This document shows positions 27,485-37,132 of a stretch of DNA of 64,000 bases, one piece after another. Both the position numbers and the translations under genes were made by a program. The first letter of the stretch is position 1; each line of letters begins with the position of its first letter. Source of the stretch: Chitinophagaceae bacterium. Its GTDB lineage: Bacteria > Bacteroidota > Bacteroidia > Chitinophagales > Chitinophagaceae. Under the pieces are notes generated by a model that was not told the DNA's origin, did no database searches, and saw only the letters and a program-made list of their open reading frames with translations. The stretch is taken from NCBI GenBank assembly GCA_023229465.1, contig JALNZE010000004.1, positions 106,764-170,763 on the forward strand, read 5' to 3'.

Positions 27485-30400
27485 ATGCGAATATATTTTT
27501 CTGCCCTCTCCCTTTTCTGTTTCCTGTCTTTTTTAATCTCCTGCAAAAGAGCCGTGCAGTTTTTTGAAAGTATCCCCGCTTCTCAAAGTAATATTCATTT
27601 TATCAATAAACCTTTTGAAAAGGATACATTCAATATTCTGTATTATCTGTACTACTATAACGGCGGTGGTGTTGCAACAGGAGATATAAATAATGATGGT
27701 TTTGTAGATCTGTTTTTTACCGGAAACAATAAAGGGGCAAATAAATTATATCTGAATAAGGGAATTGCCGCTTCTAATGAAGGCGGTTTTGAATTCGAAG
27801 ATATCACTGAAAAAGCAGGTGTTGCCGGTACTTCTGATTGGTGCACCGGGGTTACAATGGTTGATGTGAATGCAGATGGACTGCTGGATATTTATGTTTC
27901 CGCTGTAAATGGGATCAGGGGTTTGCAGGGGAAAAACGAATTATTCATCAATAAAGGGCAGGGTATATTTAAAGAAAGCGCCGCGCAATACGGTTTAGCT
28001 GTTTCAAGTTTTGCAACACAGGCTGCATTCTTCGATTATGACCATGATGGTGATCTGGATTGCTACATCCTCAATCATTCGCAAAAACCTCACCAGAACA
28101 TTTCTGATACCAGTCACCGGAGAACCTATGATAAAGATGCCGGAGATCGCCTGTTGCGTAATGATATAGCAACAACCGGACAATTTACAGATGTATCGGC
28201 AGCGGCGGGTATCTTTCAGAGTGGTCAGGGTTATGGGTTAGGTTTAGCTACCAGTGATATAAATAATGATGGGTGGGATGATATTTATGTGGGCAATGAT
28301 TTTCATGAGAACGATTATTACTATATAAATAATGGCAATGGTACTTTTACAGAAAGTGGCGCCAGGCACTTTAAACATTATAGCCGTTTTAGTATGGGTA
28401 ATGATGTGGCAGACTATGATAATGATGGTAACCCGGATGTAATTACTGTTGATATGCTTCCCCCGGATGAAAAAACAGCTAAAACATATGGCAGTGATGA
28501 TAACCTGGATATATACAGGCTTAAAATTGAAAATAACGGGTACCAGCAACAATATTCCAGAAATAGTCTTCAACATAATAATGGGAATGCTGTTAATTTT
28601 AGTGAGGTTGGAATCATGAACAATGTGTACGCGACAGACTGGAGCTGGGCCCCCCTTTTTGCCGATTTTGACAATGATGGTGTGAAAGACCTTTTTGTGT
28701 CAAGTGGAATTGTAAAACGCCCGGTGGACCTGGATTATGTTCGGTTTATTTCATCATTGTATGTAAAACATGCCGCTGACAATACAGATATTTATGATCA
28801 GGAGGCTATTGACAAAATGCCCGATGGTGCTTCGCACCCTTTCTTTTTTAAAGGCAATATTAAAGAAGGGTTTAAAGAGGTAAGTGCAGATTGGGGTACC
28901 GGCAAGATGAAAGGCTATTATACGGGCGCCTCCTATGCTGATCTTGATAATGACGGCGACCTGGATATGGTAATGAATTGTATTAACAGCAAAGCTGTGA
29001 TTTTAAAGAATAACAGTCCAAAGCAAAACCATATTTCAGTTTCTTTTAAAGGGAATGACCAGAACTCATTTGGTATTGGATGCAAAGTCTACCTGTTTCA
29101 GAAAGGAACCATGCAGTACCAGCAATTAATGCTAACGAGAGGTTTTCAGTCTTCTGTGTCACCAATACTATCTTTTGGAATGGGTAATGTAAGTAATATA
29201 GACAGTGTATTGGTGATATGGCCAGATCAACGGTATGAGACCATGCACAATGTGTCGCACAACAATCATTTATTAATGAAACAGTCTTCTGCTTCCGGGC
29301 ATTTCGACTTCAAAATATTTTTTCCGCCAAAGGCATCAGCGCTCAGGGATGTTTCCAGCCAGTTGAAAATTCCATGGAAACATATTGAAAATGATTTTCT
29401 TGATTTCAACAAACAATACCTGATACCTCATCTGCTCTCAACCCGCGGACCAAAAATCGCAGTTTCGGATATTAATAAAGATGGCCTGGATGATTTTTTT
29501 GTTTGTGGTGCAAAAGGACAGCCTGGTGTGTTAATGAGGCAAACAGCTAATGGACAATTTATATCATCAGACACCGCGTTATTCAGACAGTTTCGTAATT
29601 CTGAAGGAGTGGATGCATTATTTTTTGATGCAAATGGTGATTCATATCCGGATCTCTATGTAGTAAGCGGTGGGAATGAACTGGAAGATGGTAATGCCGC
29701 CTTAGCGGATCACCTGTTTCTGAATGATACAAGAGGACATTTTACCCAATCGAAACTTGTGCTACCTGCAATTTTGACTAATAAATCCTGCGTCGCTGTT
29801 GCTGACATTGATAAGGATGGCGACAACGATCTTTTTGTGGGCGGTATGTCTGATGCAACTCATTATGGCATTGCACAACCTTCTTATCTTTTGCTCAACA
29901 ATGGGGAAGGCGGTTTCAAAATTGCAGATAGTTCGCGGATACAACTGGATAAAGCAGGAATGATTACTTCCGCTTCTTTTGCCGATATGAATGGAGATGG
30001 TTGGGAGGACCTGGTTATTGCCGGAGAATGGATGCCCGTTCAGGTTTTATTAAACAGGAATGCAGTATTTAGCAAAGCCGATATTGCAGGATCCTCTGGT
30101 CTTTGGCAAAGCCTGCTTACAACTGATGTGAACGGAGATGGGTTAACTGATATACTGGCAGGTAATTGGGGATACAATTCAAAATTATATGCCGGCAAAA
30201 ACGGGCCTTTGAAATTATTTATCAAAGATTTTGATAAGAATGGGACACTGGAGCAAATTCTAACATACGCTATTGACGGAAAGGATTATACTTTTCTGGC
30301 CAAAGATGAATTAGAGCGGGCTCTCCCGGTTTTAAAGAAAGCTTATCTTACTTATAGTGAAGTGGCAGGGAAAACAGTTGATTATATGTTTTATGATTTA

Positions 30401-30781
30401 TTCAGGGATTATACGCTACTTAAAGCGGATATGCTGGGATCAACCTGCTTTTTGAATAACGGGAAGGGTGGTTTTATAACAGTGCCCTTACCCAGAGAGC
30501 TGCAAACCGCGCCATTGATGCGCTTTGTTTCGTTACAGGATGGTAAGGGAGGATTTCTGGCTGCCGGTAATTTTTATGGAGTGATTCCTTTTGAAGGAAG
30601 ATATGATGCCATGCTGCCAACCGGATTCTTTTATGATAAAACGAATCGTGATTTCAAAACCGGTTTTTCACTTCCCGGTATAAGCGGTGAAATACGTGAT
30701 GCCGAATGGATTAAGGTACAAGGTGGAAAAAAAATACTTCTAATAGCAAGAAATAACGAGTCCCTTTTGTTCTATCAATAA
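27485..30781 (+). CDS. VCBS/FG-GAP repeat lipoprotein with ASPIC/UnbV domain
   Basis: A 1,098-aa exported lipoprotein (signal peptide ending L-I-S-C, cysteine near residue 20). It contains many FG-GAP/VCBS beta-propeller repeats with calcium-binding D-x-D/N-x-D-G loops (for example D-I-N-N-D-G-F-V-D and D-Y-D-H-D-G-D-L-D). An ASPIC/UnbV domain lies at about residues 515-585 (S-F-G-I-G-C-K-V near its start), between two propeller blocks. Such proteins often sit beside SusCD pairs in Chitinophagaceae. Surface binding of a ligand or partner is inferred; the enzymatic role, if any, is unknown. Confidence 0.88.
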   Translation: MRIYFSALSLFCFLSFLISCKRAVQFFESIPASQSNIHFINKPFEKDTFNILYYLYYYNGGGVATGDINNDGFVDLFFTGNNKGANKLYLNKGIAASNEGGFEFEDITEKAGVAGTSDWCTGVTMVDVNADGLLDIYVSAVNGIRGLQGKNELFINKGQGIFKESAAQYGLAVSSFATQAAFFDYDHDGDLDCYILNHSQKPHQNISDTSHRRTYDKDAGDRLLRNDIATTGQFTDVSAAAGIFQSGQGYGLGLATSDINNDGWDDIYVGNDFHENDYYYINNGNGTFTESGARHFKHYSRFSMGNDVADYDNDGNPDVITVDMLPPDEKTAKTYGSDDNLDIYRLKIENNGYQQQYSRNSLQHNNGNAVNFSEVGIMNNVYATDWSWAPLFADFDNDGVKDLFVSSGIVKRPVDLDYVRFISSLYVKHAADNTDIYDQEAIDKMPDGASHPFFFKGNIKEGFKEVSADWGTGKMKGYYTGASYADLDNDGDLDMVMNCINSKAVILKNNSPKQNHISVSFKGNDQNSFGIGCKVYLFQKGTMQYQQLMLTRGFQSSVSPILSFGMGNVSNIDSVLVIWPDQRYETMHNVSHNNHLLMKQSSASGHFDFKIFFPPKASALRDVSSQLKIPWKHIENDFLDFNKQYLIPHLLSTRGPKIAVSDINKDGLDDFFVCGAKGQPGVLMRQTANGQFISSDTALFRQFRNSEGVDALFFDANGDSYPDLYVVSGGNELEDGNAALADHLFLNDTRGHFTQSKLVLPAILTNKSCVAVADIDKDGDNDLFVGGMSDATHYGIAQPSYLLLNNGEGGFKIADSSRIQLDKAGMITSASFADMNGDGWEDLVIAGEWMPVQVLLNRNAVFSKADIAGSSGLWQSLLTTDVNGDGLTDILAGNWGYNSKLYAGKNGPLKLFIKDFDKNGTLEQILTYAIDGKDYTFLAKDELERALPVLKKAYLTYSEVAGKTVDYMFYDLFRDYTLLKADMLGSTCFLNNGKGGFITVPLPRELQTAPLMRFVSLQDGKGGFLAAGNFYGVIPFEGRYDAMLPTGFFYDKTNRDFKTGFSLPGISGEIRDAEWIKVQGGKKILLIARNNESLLFYQ

Positions 30782-30848
30782 ACTAAATCTATTACCTGAT
30801 TTCACTTTAAGTTAATCTTAACAATACAATTCCTTAACACTGCCCGGA

Positions 30849-30856
30849 TAGTTTTG
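30849..30856 (+). promoter_or_regulatory. Candidate -7 promoter element for the second SusC
   Basis: TAGTTTTG fits the Bacteroidota -7 consensus TAnnTTTG exactly and lies 29 bp before the ATG at 30885. No clear TTTG is seen at the -33 position. A small hairpin (GTTG...CAAC) follows in the would-be leader. This supports separate transcription of the second SusCD pair. Confidence 0.35.
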
Positions 30857-30884
30857 TTGCTTCAACAACCAAAATACATTGTTT

Positions 30885-33800
30885 ATGAAGCAAACCAAAA
30901 CAAGTTTCTTAAGTTTATTGCTATTGCCGATAGCGATAATCTGTTTTGTATGTCAATTGCAGGCGCAAAATGCCGCAATTACCGGTAAAGTAATCGATGC
31001 GATTACTTCAAACCCCATTGAAGGGGCTACCGTATCCGTTAAAAACGGGAAACAAAAAACAAGTACCAATTCTTCGGGCGTATTTACGATAAATGCAGCA
31101 CTGGGGAGTCAATTATCCATTTCAATTATTGGCTATCAAAGCAAACAAATAGTTGCCAATAGTGACGGTTTAATCATTTCATTAATTGCCACAGCTACTC
31201 AGTTGGATGAAGTGGTAGTTACAGCTTTGGGTGTTAAAAAAGAAACCAAGAAACTGGGGTATGCTGTGCAGGAAGTAAAAGGCAGTGATCTGGTAAAAGC
31301 CAGGGAACCGAATCCCATCAATGGCCTGGTTGGTAAAGTGGCCGGTTTGGATGTGGCCATTTCCCGCGAAATGCTGGCTGCTCCCGCTGTTTCTTTGCGT
31401 GGGGGTAATATTTCTTTATACGTAGTAGATGGTATTCCTATTACTTCTGATACCTGGAATATCAGCCCGGATGATATTGAAACCTATACTGTTTTGAAAG
31501 GGTTGGCTGCCACAGCTATCTATGGAAGCCGTGCACAAAATGGCGCTATTTTAATCACAACTAAAAAAGCGAAAAAGAACGAGAAAGGATATACTATTGA
31601 ATTTAATTCAAGTACACAAATTGATAAGGGCTTTATTGCACTGCCCAAAACGCAGGCAATGTATGGTGGGGGAGATTATTCTCAATACTCATTCGGAGAC
31701 GGAAGAGGTGGCGGTATCAATGATGGTGATTATGATATATGGGGTCCAAAATTTGAAGGCCAGTTAATACCTCAGTATGACAGCCCGATTGATCCTGTTA
31801 CAGGTAAAAGAACCGCTACCCCTTACATTGCAAGGGGAGTTGGTAATTTGAAGAGATTTATCCAGGCGGGTGTACTAACTACCAATAACCTGAGCTTTTC
31901 GTCTGCAACAGACAGGTCAAGTATCCGTATGTCATTAAGCCAGACGTATCAAAAAGGAATTATACCTAATACCAAACTAAACACGGTCAATTTTAATATT
32001 AATACCAGTTATAATTTAAGCAGTAAATTAAAAATAGAAGGTGGCCTGAATTATAACCGTCAGTTTACACCCAATATTCCTGATGTACAATACGGCCCCA
32101 ATAGTGTGATTTATAATATGACTATCTGGACAGGCGCTGACTGGAATGTTGATGACATGCATAATTACTGGCAACCGGGTAAAGAAGGGGTTCAATCAAT
32201 TTTTGCGGAATATCAGCGATATCATAACCCCTATTTTATGAGTTATGAGTGGTTGCGTGGTCATTACAAAACAGATATCATCGGTAATGCAGCGCTTACT
32301 TACAAACCTAATTCACATTTCGAAGCCATCCTGCGTGCGAATATCAGTGCCAATGAGGTGTTGAGAACTGAAAAAATGCCTTATTCCGCTCACCCTTATG
32401 GAAGAGAACTGAACAGGGGTGACTACCGTGAAGATGTTCGTTCTTTGTTTGATAATAACGTAGAAGGTTTGGTAAAATATAATGGTAAAATAAAAGGAGG
32501 GTTTTCAATTGATGCGTTTGGTGGTGTAAATGCCAGGAATTTCAACTACCGGTCTAGTTTTGTTACTACTGATTATTTGAATGTACCTGGTTTGTATTCT
32601 TTCACCAACTCATTAAATGCTCCAAAAGCCTACAGTTTCAATTCCAGTATGTTGGTGTTAAGCGCTTATTACTCTCTTAGTCTGGACTACAAGAAATATT
32701 TCTCAATAACCACTACAGGTCGGGTAGATAAAAATTCTACTTTATTGTTAAATAATAACACCTATTTCTATCCCTCTGTTTCTGTAGCATCTGTAATTTC
32801 AGATTATGTAAACCTGCCAAAAGAAATCAATTTCTTAAAAGTAAGGGCCAGTTATGCCGCTGCCAAATCGCCTAATACAACAGCCTATGTAGGGCCTGCT
32901 GCCTATCCTTTAAGATATGGGGCTCCTTATGTAAGTGTGTATGGTGGTCCTTCTTATTCATTGTCTGATCCCGCTTATTCAATAGGAACAGTATACAATA
33001 GCCAAACAGGCGCGTATGCTCCTGGAAATAAAATCGATCCGAACATTAAATCTTCTGTATTAACAAGCAGTGAGTTTGGGTTGGATATGAAATTTTTTGA
33101 GAACAGGATTGGATTTAGTGCAACCTATTATAACAATATTAATGGACCGGGTATCAGGAGCTTTCCATTGTCACAGACAACCGGTATAACCGGTTATACT
33201 ACCAATGCCATTAAAACAAAATTGTCTGGAGTGGAACTGTCATTAATGGGTTCTCCTCTCAGAAATACTGAAGGTTTGAATTGGGATGTAATGGTCAACT
33301 GGTCAACGTATAAAGAGGTCTACAAAGAATTGCCTGCCAATTTTGAAGACTACCAGTTTCACCAGGGAGATAGAGTGGATAAATTATTTGCAGGTGTAAC
33401 AGCAAAGACAACCGATGGACAGGTGATTAATACTAGTGCCGGTTTCCCGGTATACCTGCCCAAAGCACAATACGTAGGAAATGGAGATGTTGACTGGAGT
33501 TGGTCTGTCTACAATAAGTTTACCTACAAATCTTTTAGCTTCTCATTCCAGTTTGATGGAAAAGTAGGGGGTATTGTCCAGGATTTTGTTATGCGTAAAG
33601 GAATTGAAGGAGGAAGTAATATCTCTACTGTTGAAGGTGCTGTAGGAGCTGCAAGGGATTATGAGTTCAGGCATTATAAAGATCCAGGCTTTAAAGGAAC
33701 CTATATTGGAGAAGGCGTTCAGATTTCAAACAACACAACTATTCAATATGATCCTACAACAGGTATTATTACAAATATGGGTGCATTACAGTTCAAACCC

Positions 33801-34133
33801 AATGCTACCCCTTCTACCTATATCCAGGATTATGTAAGCAGGTTCTTTAATAATTTCGAACATACATCTGTTGCCAAAACGTATGCAAAATTGCGCGAAG
33901 TGGTCATTACCTATTCCGTTCCACAAAAATTTCTGGGCAGGAAAAGTTTTATATCCAAAATTGATGTGTCGCTGGTGGGTCGCAACCTCCTGTATTTCTT
34001 CCCTTCACGTTTCCGTGATATTGATGTTGACCAATATTCCGGTCGTAATATTTTTAATAGTAACAGCCGGGAACCAAACCTGCAAACGCCTACTACCCGT
34101 AGTTATGGCTTTAATGTAAATTTTGTTTTCTAA
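30885..34133 (+). CDS. SusC/RagA-type TonB-dependent transporter (no STN domain)
   Basis: Outer-membrane TonB-dependent transporter of 1,082 aa starting at the ATG at 30885. A signal peptide (to about residue 28, ending L-Q-A-Q) is followed by a carboxypeptidase-D-like domain (I-T-G-K-V-I-D-A at about 34) and the plug starting L-D-E-V-V-V-T-A-L-G-V-K-K-E-T-K-K-L-G-Y near residue 107. A barrel fills the rest. It lacks an STN domain, so it is not controlled through a FecR pathway. The D-E-V-V-V-T-A-L-G variant is the subclass paired with SusD-like_2 lipoproteins. By position it may import the substrate of the phosphonate operon downstream. Confidence 0.94.
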   Translation: MKQTKTSFLSLLLLPIAIICFVCQLQAQNAAITGKVIDAITSNPIEGATVSVKNGKQKTSTNSSGVFTINAALGSQLSISIIGYQSKQIVANSDGLIISLIATATQLDEVVVTALGVKKETKKLGYAVQEVKGSDLVKAREPNPINGLVGKVAGLDVAISREMLAAPAVSLRGGNISLYVVDGIPITSDTWNISPDDIETYTVLKGLAATAIYGSRAQNGAILITTKKAKKNEKGYTIEFNSSTQIDKGFIALPKTQAMYGGGDYSQYSFGDGRGGGINDGDYDIWGPKFEGQLIPQYDSPIDPVTGKRTATPYIARGVGNLKRFIQAGVLTTNNLSFSSATDRSSIRMSLSQTYQKGIIPNTKLNTVNFNINTSYNLSSKLKIEGGLNYNRQFTPNIPDVQYGPNSVIYNMTIWTGADWNVDDMHNYWQPGKEGVQSIFAEYQRYHNPYFMSYEWLRGHYKTDIIGNAALTYKPNSHFEAILRANISANEVLRTEKMPYSAHPYGRELNRGDYREDVRSLFDNNVEGLVKYNGKIKGGFSIDAFGGVNARNFNYRSSFVTTDYLNVPGLYSFTNSLNAPKAYSFNSSMLVLSAYYSLSLDYKKYFSITTTGRVDKNSTLLLNNNTYFYPSVSVASVISDYVNLPKEINFLKVRASYAAAKSPNTTAYVGPAAYPLRYGAPYVSVYGGPSYSLSDPAYSIGTVYNSQTGAYAPGNKIDPNIKSSVLTSSEFGLDMKFFENRIGFSATYYNNINGPGIRSFPLSQTTGITGYTTNAIKTKLSGVELSLMGSPLRNTEGLNWDVMVNWSTYKEVYKELPANFEDYQFHQGDRVDKLFAGVTAKTTDGQVINTSAGFPVYLPKAQYVGNGDVDWSWSVYNKFTYKSFSFSFQFDGKVGGIVQDFVMRKGIEGGSNISTVEGAVGAARDYEFRHYKDPGFKGTYIGEGVQISNNTTIQYDPTTGIITNMGALQFKPNATPSTYIQDYVSRFFNNFEHTSVAKTYAKLREVVITYSVPQKFLGRKSFISKIDVSLVGRNLLYFFPSRFRDIDVDQYSGRNIFNSNSREPNLQTPTTRSYGFNVNFVF

Positions 34134-34175
34134 ATTATTCTGAACACATAATTTAAAACAACTAAAAAAAATAAA

Positions 34176-35753
34176 ATGAAAACAAACAAAATAACCGGTA
34201 TACTCTTTATTGCTGTATTGATGGCATTGAGCAGTTGTACCAAGACATTTGAAAAATACGCGGTTAACCCCAATCAACCTACTTCTGTTCCTGCATACCT
34301 GCTATTAAGGCAGGTTGAGAATGATTTGATGGTATTTCCCGGAGGGAGTGCGGATAAGTTTGGACAGTTTACTTTATCTACCTATACCTATTATGGTACC
34401 AATGAATATTGGACAGGTGCGGCTACATTGGACTTTGGAACTTTACGCAATGTGGCAGCTATGGAAAAAGAGGCGGCTAAAGCATCCGGCGACATCAACC
34501 CGTATAGCGCATTGGCTAAATTTTTCAAGGCGTATCTGTATATTAATATGAGCCTGAAAGTGGGCGACCTGCCTATGACCGAAGCTTTGAAAGGGCTGGA
34601 TAACCCAACACCCAAATATGATACACAGAAACAGGTATTTATCCAGGGCCTGAAATTACTGGAAGAAGCCAATGCTCAATTAGCATCTTTAATTGCTTCA
34701 TCCAATACCGCTTTACTTGGCGATTTCTATTTCATTGAAAAAATTTCAAATGGTAAGGACCCTCTGACAAGTTTAAAACAATGGCAGAAAGTAGTGAATA
34801 CGTTTAAATTACGGGTACTGATAAACCTGAGCAAAAAAGAAGCGGATGCTGACTTAAATGTGAAACAAAAGTTTGCTGATGTTATCAACAATCCGACTAA
34901 GTATCCAATTATGACGGACCTTTCTGATAACTGGGAATATGCATACAATGATGCGTATAATCTGTATCCCAATAACAAAAATAATTATGGTTTTGATGCA
35001 TTGCGTCTCTGTGTTGCGGCTACCTGGTTAAATACACTGAGCAGCTTAAATGACCTAAGGGCGATGAAAGTGGCGGATCCTGCCCGTGGATTGGGTTTCG
35101 CTGATACCTCATTCAAATCTTTTGTTGGTGGTGCTAATGGAGAAGATGTGAGCTCATTGGGTGGAAAAAATGTGGCGGGTAAGCTTTCAACTATTGGCCG
35201 CAAAAGATATTATGATGGATTTAAAGGTGAAAATACTTTTATCGTAGGTTATCCTGAAATGTGTTTAACTATTGCAGAAGCCATTAATCGCGGATGGATA
35301 TCCGGATCTGCCGATGCATGGTACCAGAAGGGTATTAAAGCCATGTTTACATTCTATGGCGTTAATGATGGCGCGAATACGGTTTCTTTTCTTAAAACTA
35401 CTGCTCCCGGTGATTATATTAATTACAATATTACTTTTAACTACAGCGATTATTTTAATCAACCTGAAGTTAAATATGCCGGAGATAATGCAACGGGATT
35501 AAATCAGATTCTTACACAACGCTACTTATCACTGGCCCGTAACTCAGGTTTGGAGGCTTATTACCAATGGCGTAGAACAGGTATCCCAACTTTTTCAACC
35601 GGTCCTGGTATTGGTAATAGTGGTGTTATCCCATTAAGATACCAATATCCTTCTTCTGAATTGTCAACCAATAAAGATAATTATACTGCTGCAGTGGCAA
35701 GCCAATATGGCGGTAATGACAATATCAATGCCCAGATGTGGATCATCAAATAG
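34176..35753 (+). CDS. SusD-like_2 family surface lipoprotein
   Basis: A 525-aa outer-membrane lipoprotein with a lipobox-like A-L-S-S-C (cysteine near residue 21), followed by F-E-K-Y-A-V-N-P-N-Q-P-T-S-V, the standard opening of the SusD/RagB-like_2 family. TPR-like helices include L-A-K-F-F-K-A-Y-L-Y. The gene follows its SusC by 42 bp and is closed by a terminator. It should be the substrate-binding lid of the second pair. Confidence 0.93.
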   Translation: MKTNKITGILFIAVLMALSSCTKTFEKYAVNPNQPTSVPAYLLLRQVENDLMVFPGGSADKFGQFTLSTYTYYGTNEYWTGAATLDFGTLRNVAAMEKEAAKASGDINPYSALAKFFKAYLYINMSLKVGDLPMTEALKGLDNPTPKYDTQKQVFIQGLKLLEEANAQLASLIASSNTALLGDFYFIEKISNGKDPLTSLKQWQKVVNTFKLRVLINLSKKEADADLNVKQKFADVINNPTKYPIMTDLSDNWEYAYNDAYNLYPNNKNNYGFDALRLCVAATWLNTLSSLNDLRAMKVADPARGLGFADTSFKSFVGGANGEDVSSLGGKNVAGKLSTIGRKRYYDGFKGENTFIVGYPEMCLTIAEAINRGWISGSADAWYQKGIKAMFTFYGVNDGANTVSFLKTTAPGDYINYNITFNYSDYFNQPEVKYAGDNATGLNQILTQRYLSLARNSGLEAYYQWRRTGIPTFSTGPGIGNSGVIPLRYQYPSSELSTNKDNYTAAVASQYGGNDNINAQMWIIK

Positions 35754-35788
35754 TTGTTAGCATAGTACCATAGTAGTTTTTATTCTCT

Positions 35789-35819
35789 AAGCGGAGCCTT
35801 TTCAGGCTTCGCTTCTTTT
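35789..35819 (+). terminator. Rho-independent terminator after the second SusD
   Basis: A 10-bp stem (AAGCGGAGCC / GGCTTCGCTT, one G-U pair) with a six-base loop, followed by CTTTT. It separates the SusCD transcript from the phosphonate genes that begin about 40 bp later, so the latter need read-through or their own promoter in that small gap. Confidence 0.72.
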
Positions 35820-35859
35820 GAATTTACCACATCCACTTAAACTATAAAAAGTGTACAAA

Positions 35860-36438
35860 ATGAACAGCGCTGTAGTAACATCAACGGTTGATGAAATACT
35901 TTCGCTTTATGAAAGATTTGGTGGAAATGATTATATAGGTGAACCTGTTTCGCAAATAGAACATATGTGCCAGTGCGCACAATTAGCAGAAAAAGAAGGA
36001 TATGATACAGAAGTGATACTTGCCGCGTTTTTTCACGACATAGGCCATTTGTGTGAACACATCATGTCTGTGGCACATATGGATGTGTATGGCGTTTTTG
36101 ATCATGAAAAATTAGGGGCCGACTATTTGAGGGATAAAGGGTTTTCAGAAAAAATTGCCCGGCTGGTAGCCTCTCATGTAGCAGCCAAAAGATACCTCAC
36201 GTATCGTTTTCCGGAATATTATAACAGGCTGTCACCTGCCAGTAAAGAAACATTGGTTTTTCAAGGGGGTATGATGACGGAAGCTGAAGCAATTGCTTTC
36301 GAAGCCGATCCACTCTCGCCCTTGTATATCACCCTGCGTAATTGGGATGACCATGCCAAGAAAGAGCATATCCCTCTTCCTTCCCTGAATTATTACAGAC
36401 AAATGATGGAACAACATTTATTAGCACAGATTAAATAA
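35860..36438 (+). CDS. PhnZ/TmpB-like HD-domain phosphonate oxygenase
   Basis: Probable mixed-valent diiron HD-domain oxygenase that cleaves the C-P bond of a 1-hydroxy-2-aminoethylphosphonate-type compound (family: PhnZ, TmpB, TIGR03276). Numbered from the ATG at 35860 the iron ligands are all in register with PhnZ as I recall it: H35, H59-D60, H82, H106 and D163. The Y25/E28 pair corresponds to the tyrosine and glutamate of the PhnZ substrate gate. A GTG nine bases upstream is an alternative start. The usual hydroxylase partner (PhnY or TmpA, an Fe/2-oxoglutarate enzyme) is missing here. It heads an operon with gaps of 2-16 bp. Confidence 0.85.
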   Translation: MNSAVVTSTVDEILSLYERFGGNDYIGEPVSQIEHMCQCAQLAEKEGYDTEVILAAFFHDIGHLCEHIMSVAHMDVYGVFDHEKLGADYLRDKGFSEKIARLVASHVAAKRYLTYRFPEYYNRLSPASKETLVFQGGMMTEAEAIAFEADPLSPLYITLRNWDDHAKKEHIPLPSLNYYRQMMEQHLLAQIK

Positions 36439-36446
36439 TTTATAAG

Positions 36447-37130
36447 ATGAATATTGAATTAGTGGTTTTTGATATGGCCGGTACTACCGTGGCGGATAAT
36501 GGGAATGTTAACGACTCATTCCGGCATGCATTTGCCTCTGAAGGAATTATAGTAAACGCGGCTGATATTAATAAAGTAATGGGATACCGGAAAATAGAAG
36601 CCGTAAAAACCATACTTGCCAAGTATGCGCCATACTTAGCGGATTCACTGAACGAAACGATACATAGAATACATGATAGGTTCACCGAGGATATGGTTTT
36701 CTTTTATTTAAACGATACTGATCTGAAGCCCCTTCCCTTTGCGGAAGATTTATTTCAGCTTCTTCAGAGTAAGGGAATTAAAGTAGCGCTGAATACCGGA
36801 TTCACCAGGGTTATTACTGATGCCATTCTTACACGATTGGGTTGGAATAAAAACCCATTCATCAATCAGGTTATCTGTAGTGATGAAGTGCCGGAAGGAA
36901 GGCCACATGCTTATATGATCCAATCCATCATGCGGCAATTGGGTATTTCAACTGTTAAAAATGTTGCCAAGGTGGGTGATACGGAAGTAGATGTACTGGA
37001 GGGCAGGAATGCCGGATGTGATATGGTTGTTTCCGTAACCAGCGGTGCATATAGCCGGGAAGAATTGATTCAGTATTCTCCTGACTTTATTATTGACTCA
37101 TTGCAGGAATTCCCTGCATTAATACAATAA
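36447..37130 (+). CDS. Phosphonatase-like HAD hydrolase
   Basis: A 227-aa HAD-superfamily hydrolase of the PhnX-like type (TIGR03351). The nucleophile motif F-D-M-A-G-T-T (D9) has the D-x-A-G-T-T form of phosphonoacetaldehyde hydrolase. In the cap domain M-G-Y-R-K places K49 forty residues after D9, matching the position of the Schiff-base lysine of PhnX. Motif III/IV appears as K-V-G-D-T-E-V-D-V near residue 175. The likely reaction is hydrolysis of phosphonoacetaldehyde to acetaldehyde and phosphate in the cytoplasm. It starts 8 bp after the HD oxygenase gene. Confidence 0.82.
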   Translation: MNIELVVFDMAGTTVADNGNVNDSFRHAFASEGIIVNAADINKVMGYRKIEAVKTILAKYAPYLADSLNETIHRIHDRFTEDMVFFYLNDTDLKPLPFAEDLFQLLQSKGIKVALNTGFTRVITDAILTRLGWNKNPFINQVICSDEVPEGRPHAYMIQSIMRQLGISTVKNVAKVGDTEVDVLEGRNAGCDMVVSVTSGAYSREELIQYSPDFIIDSLQEFPALIQ

Positions 37131-37132
37131 AT

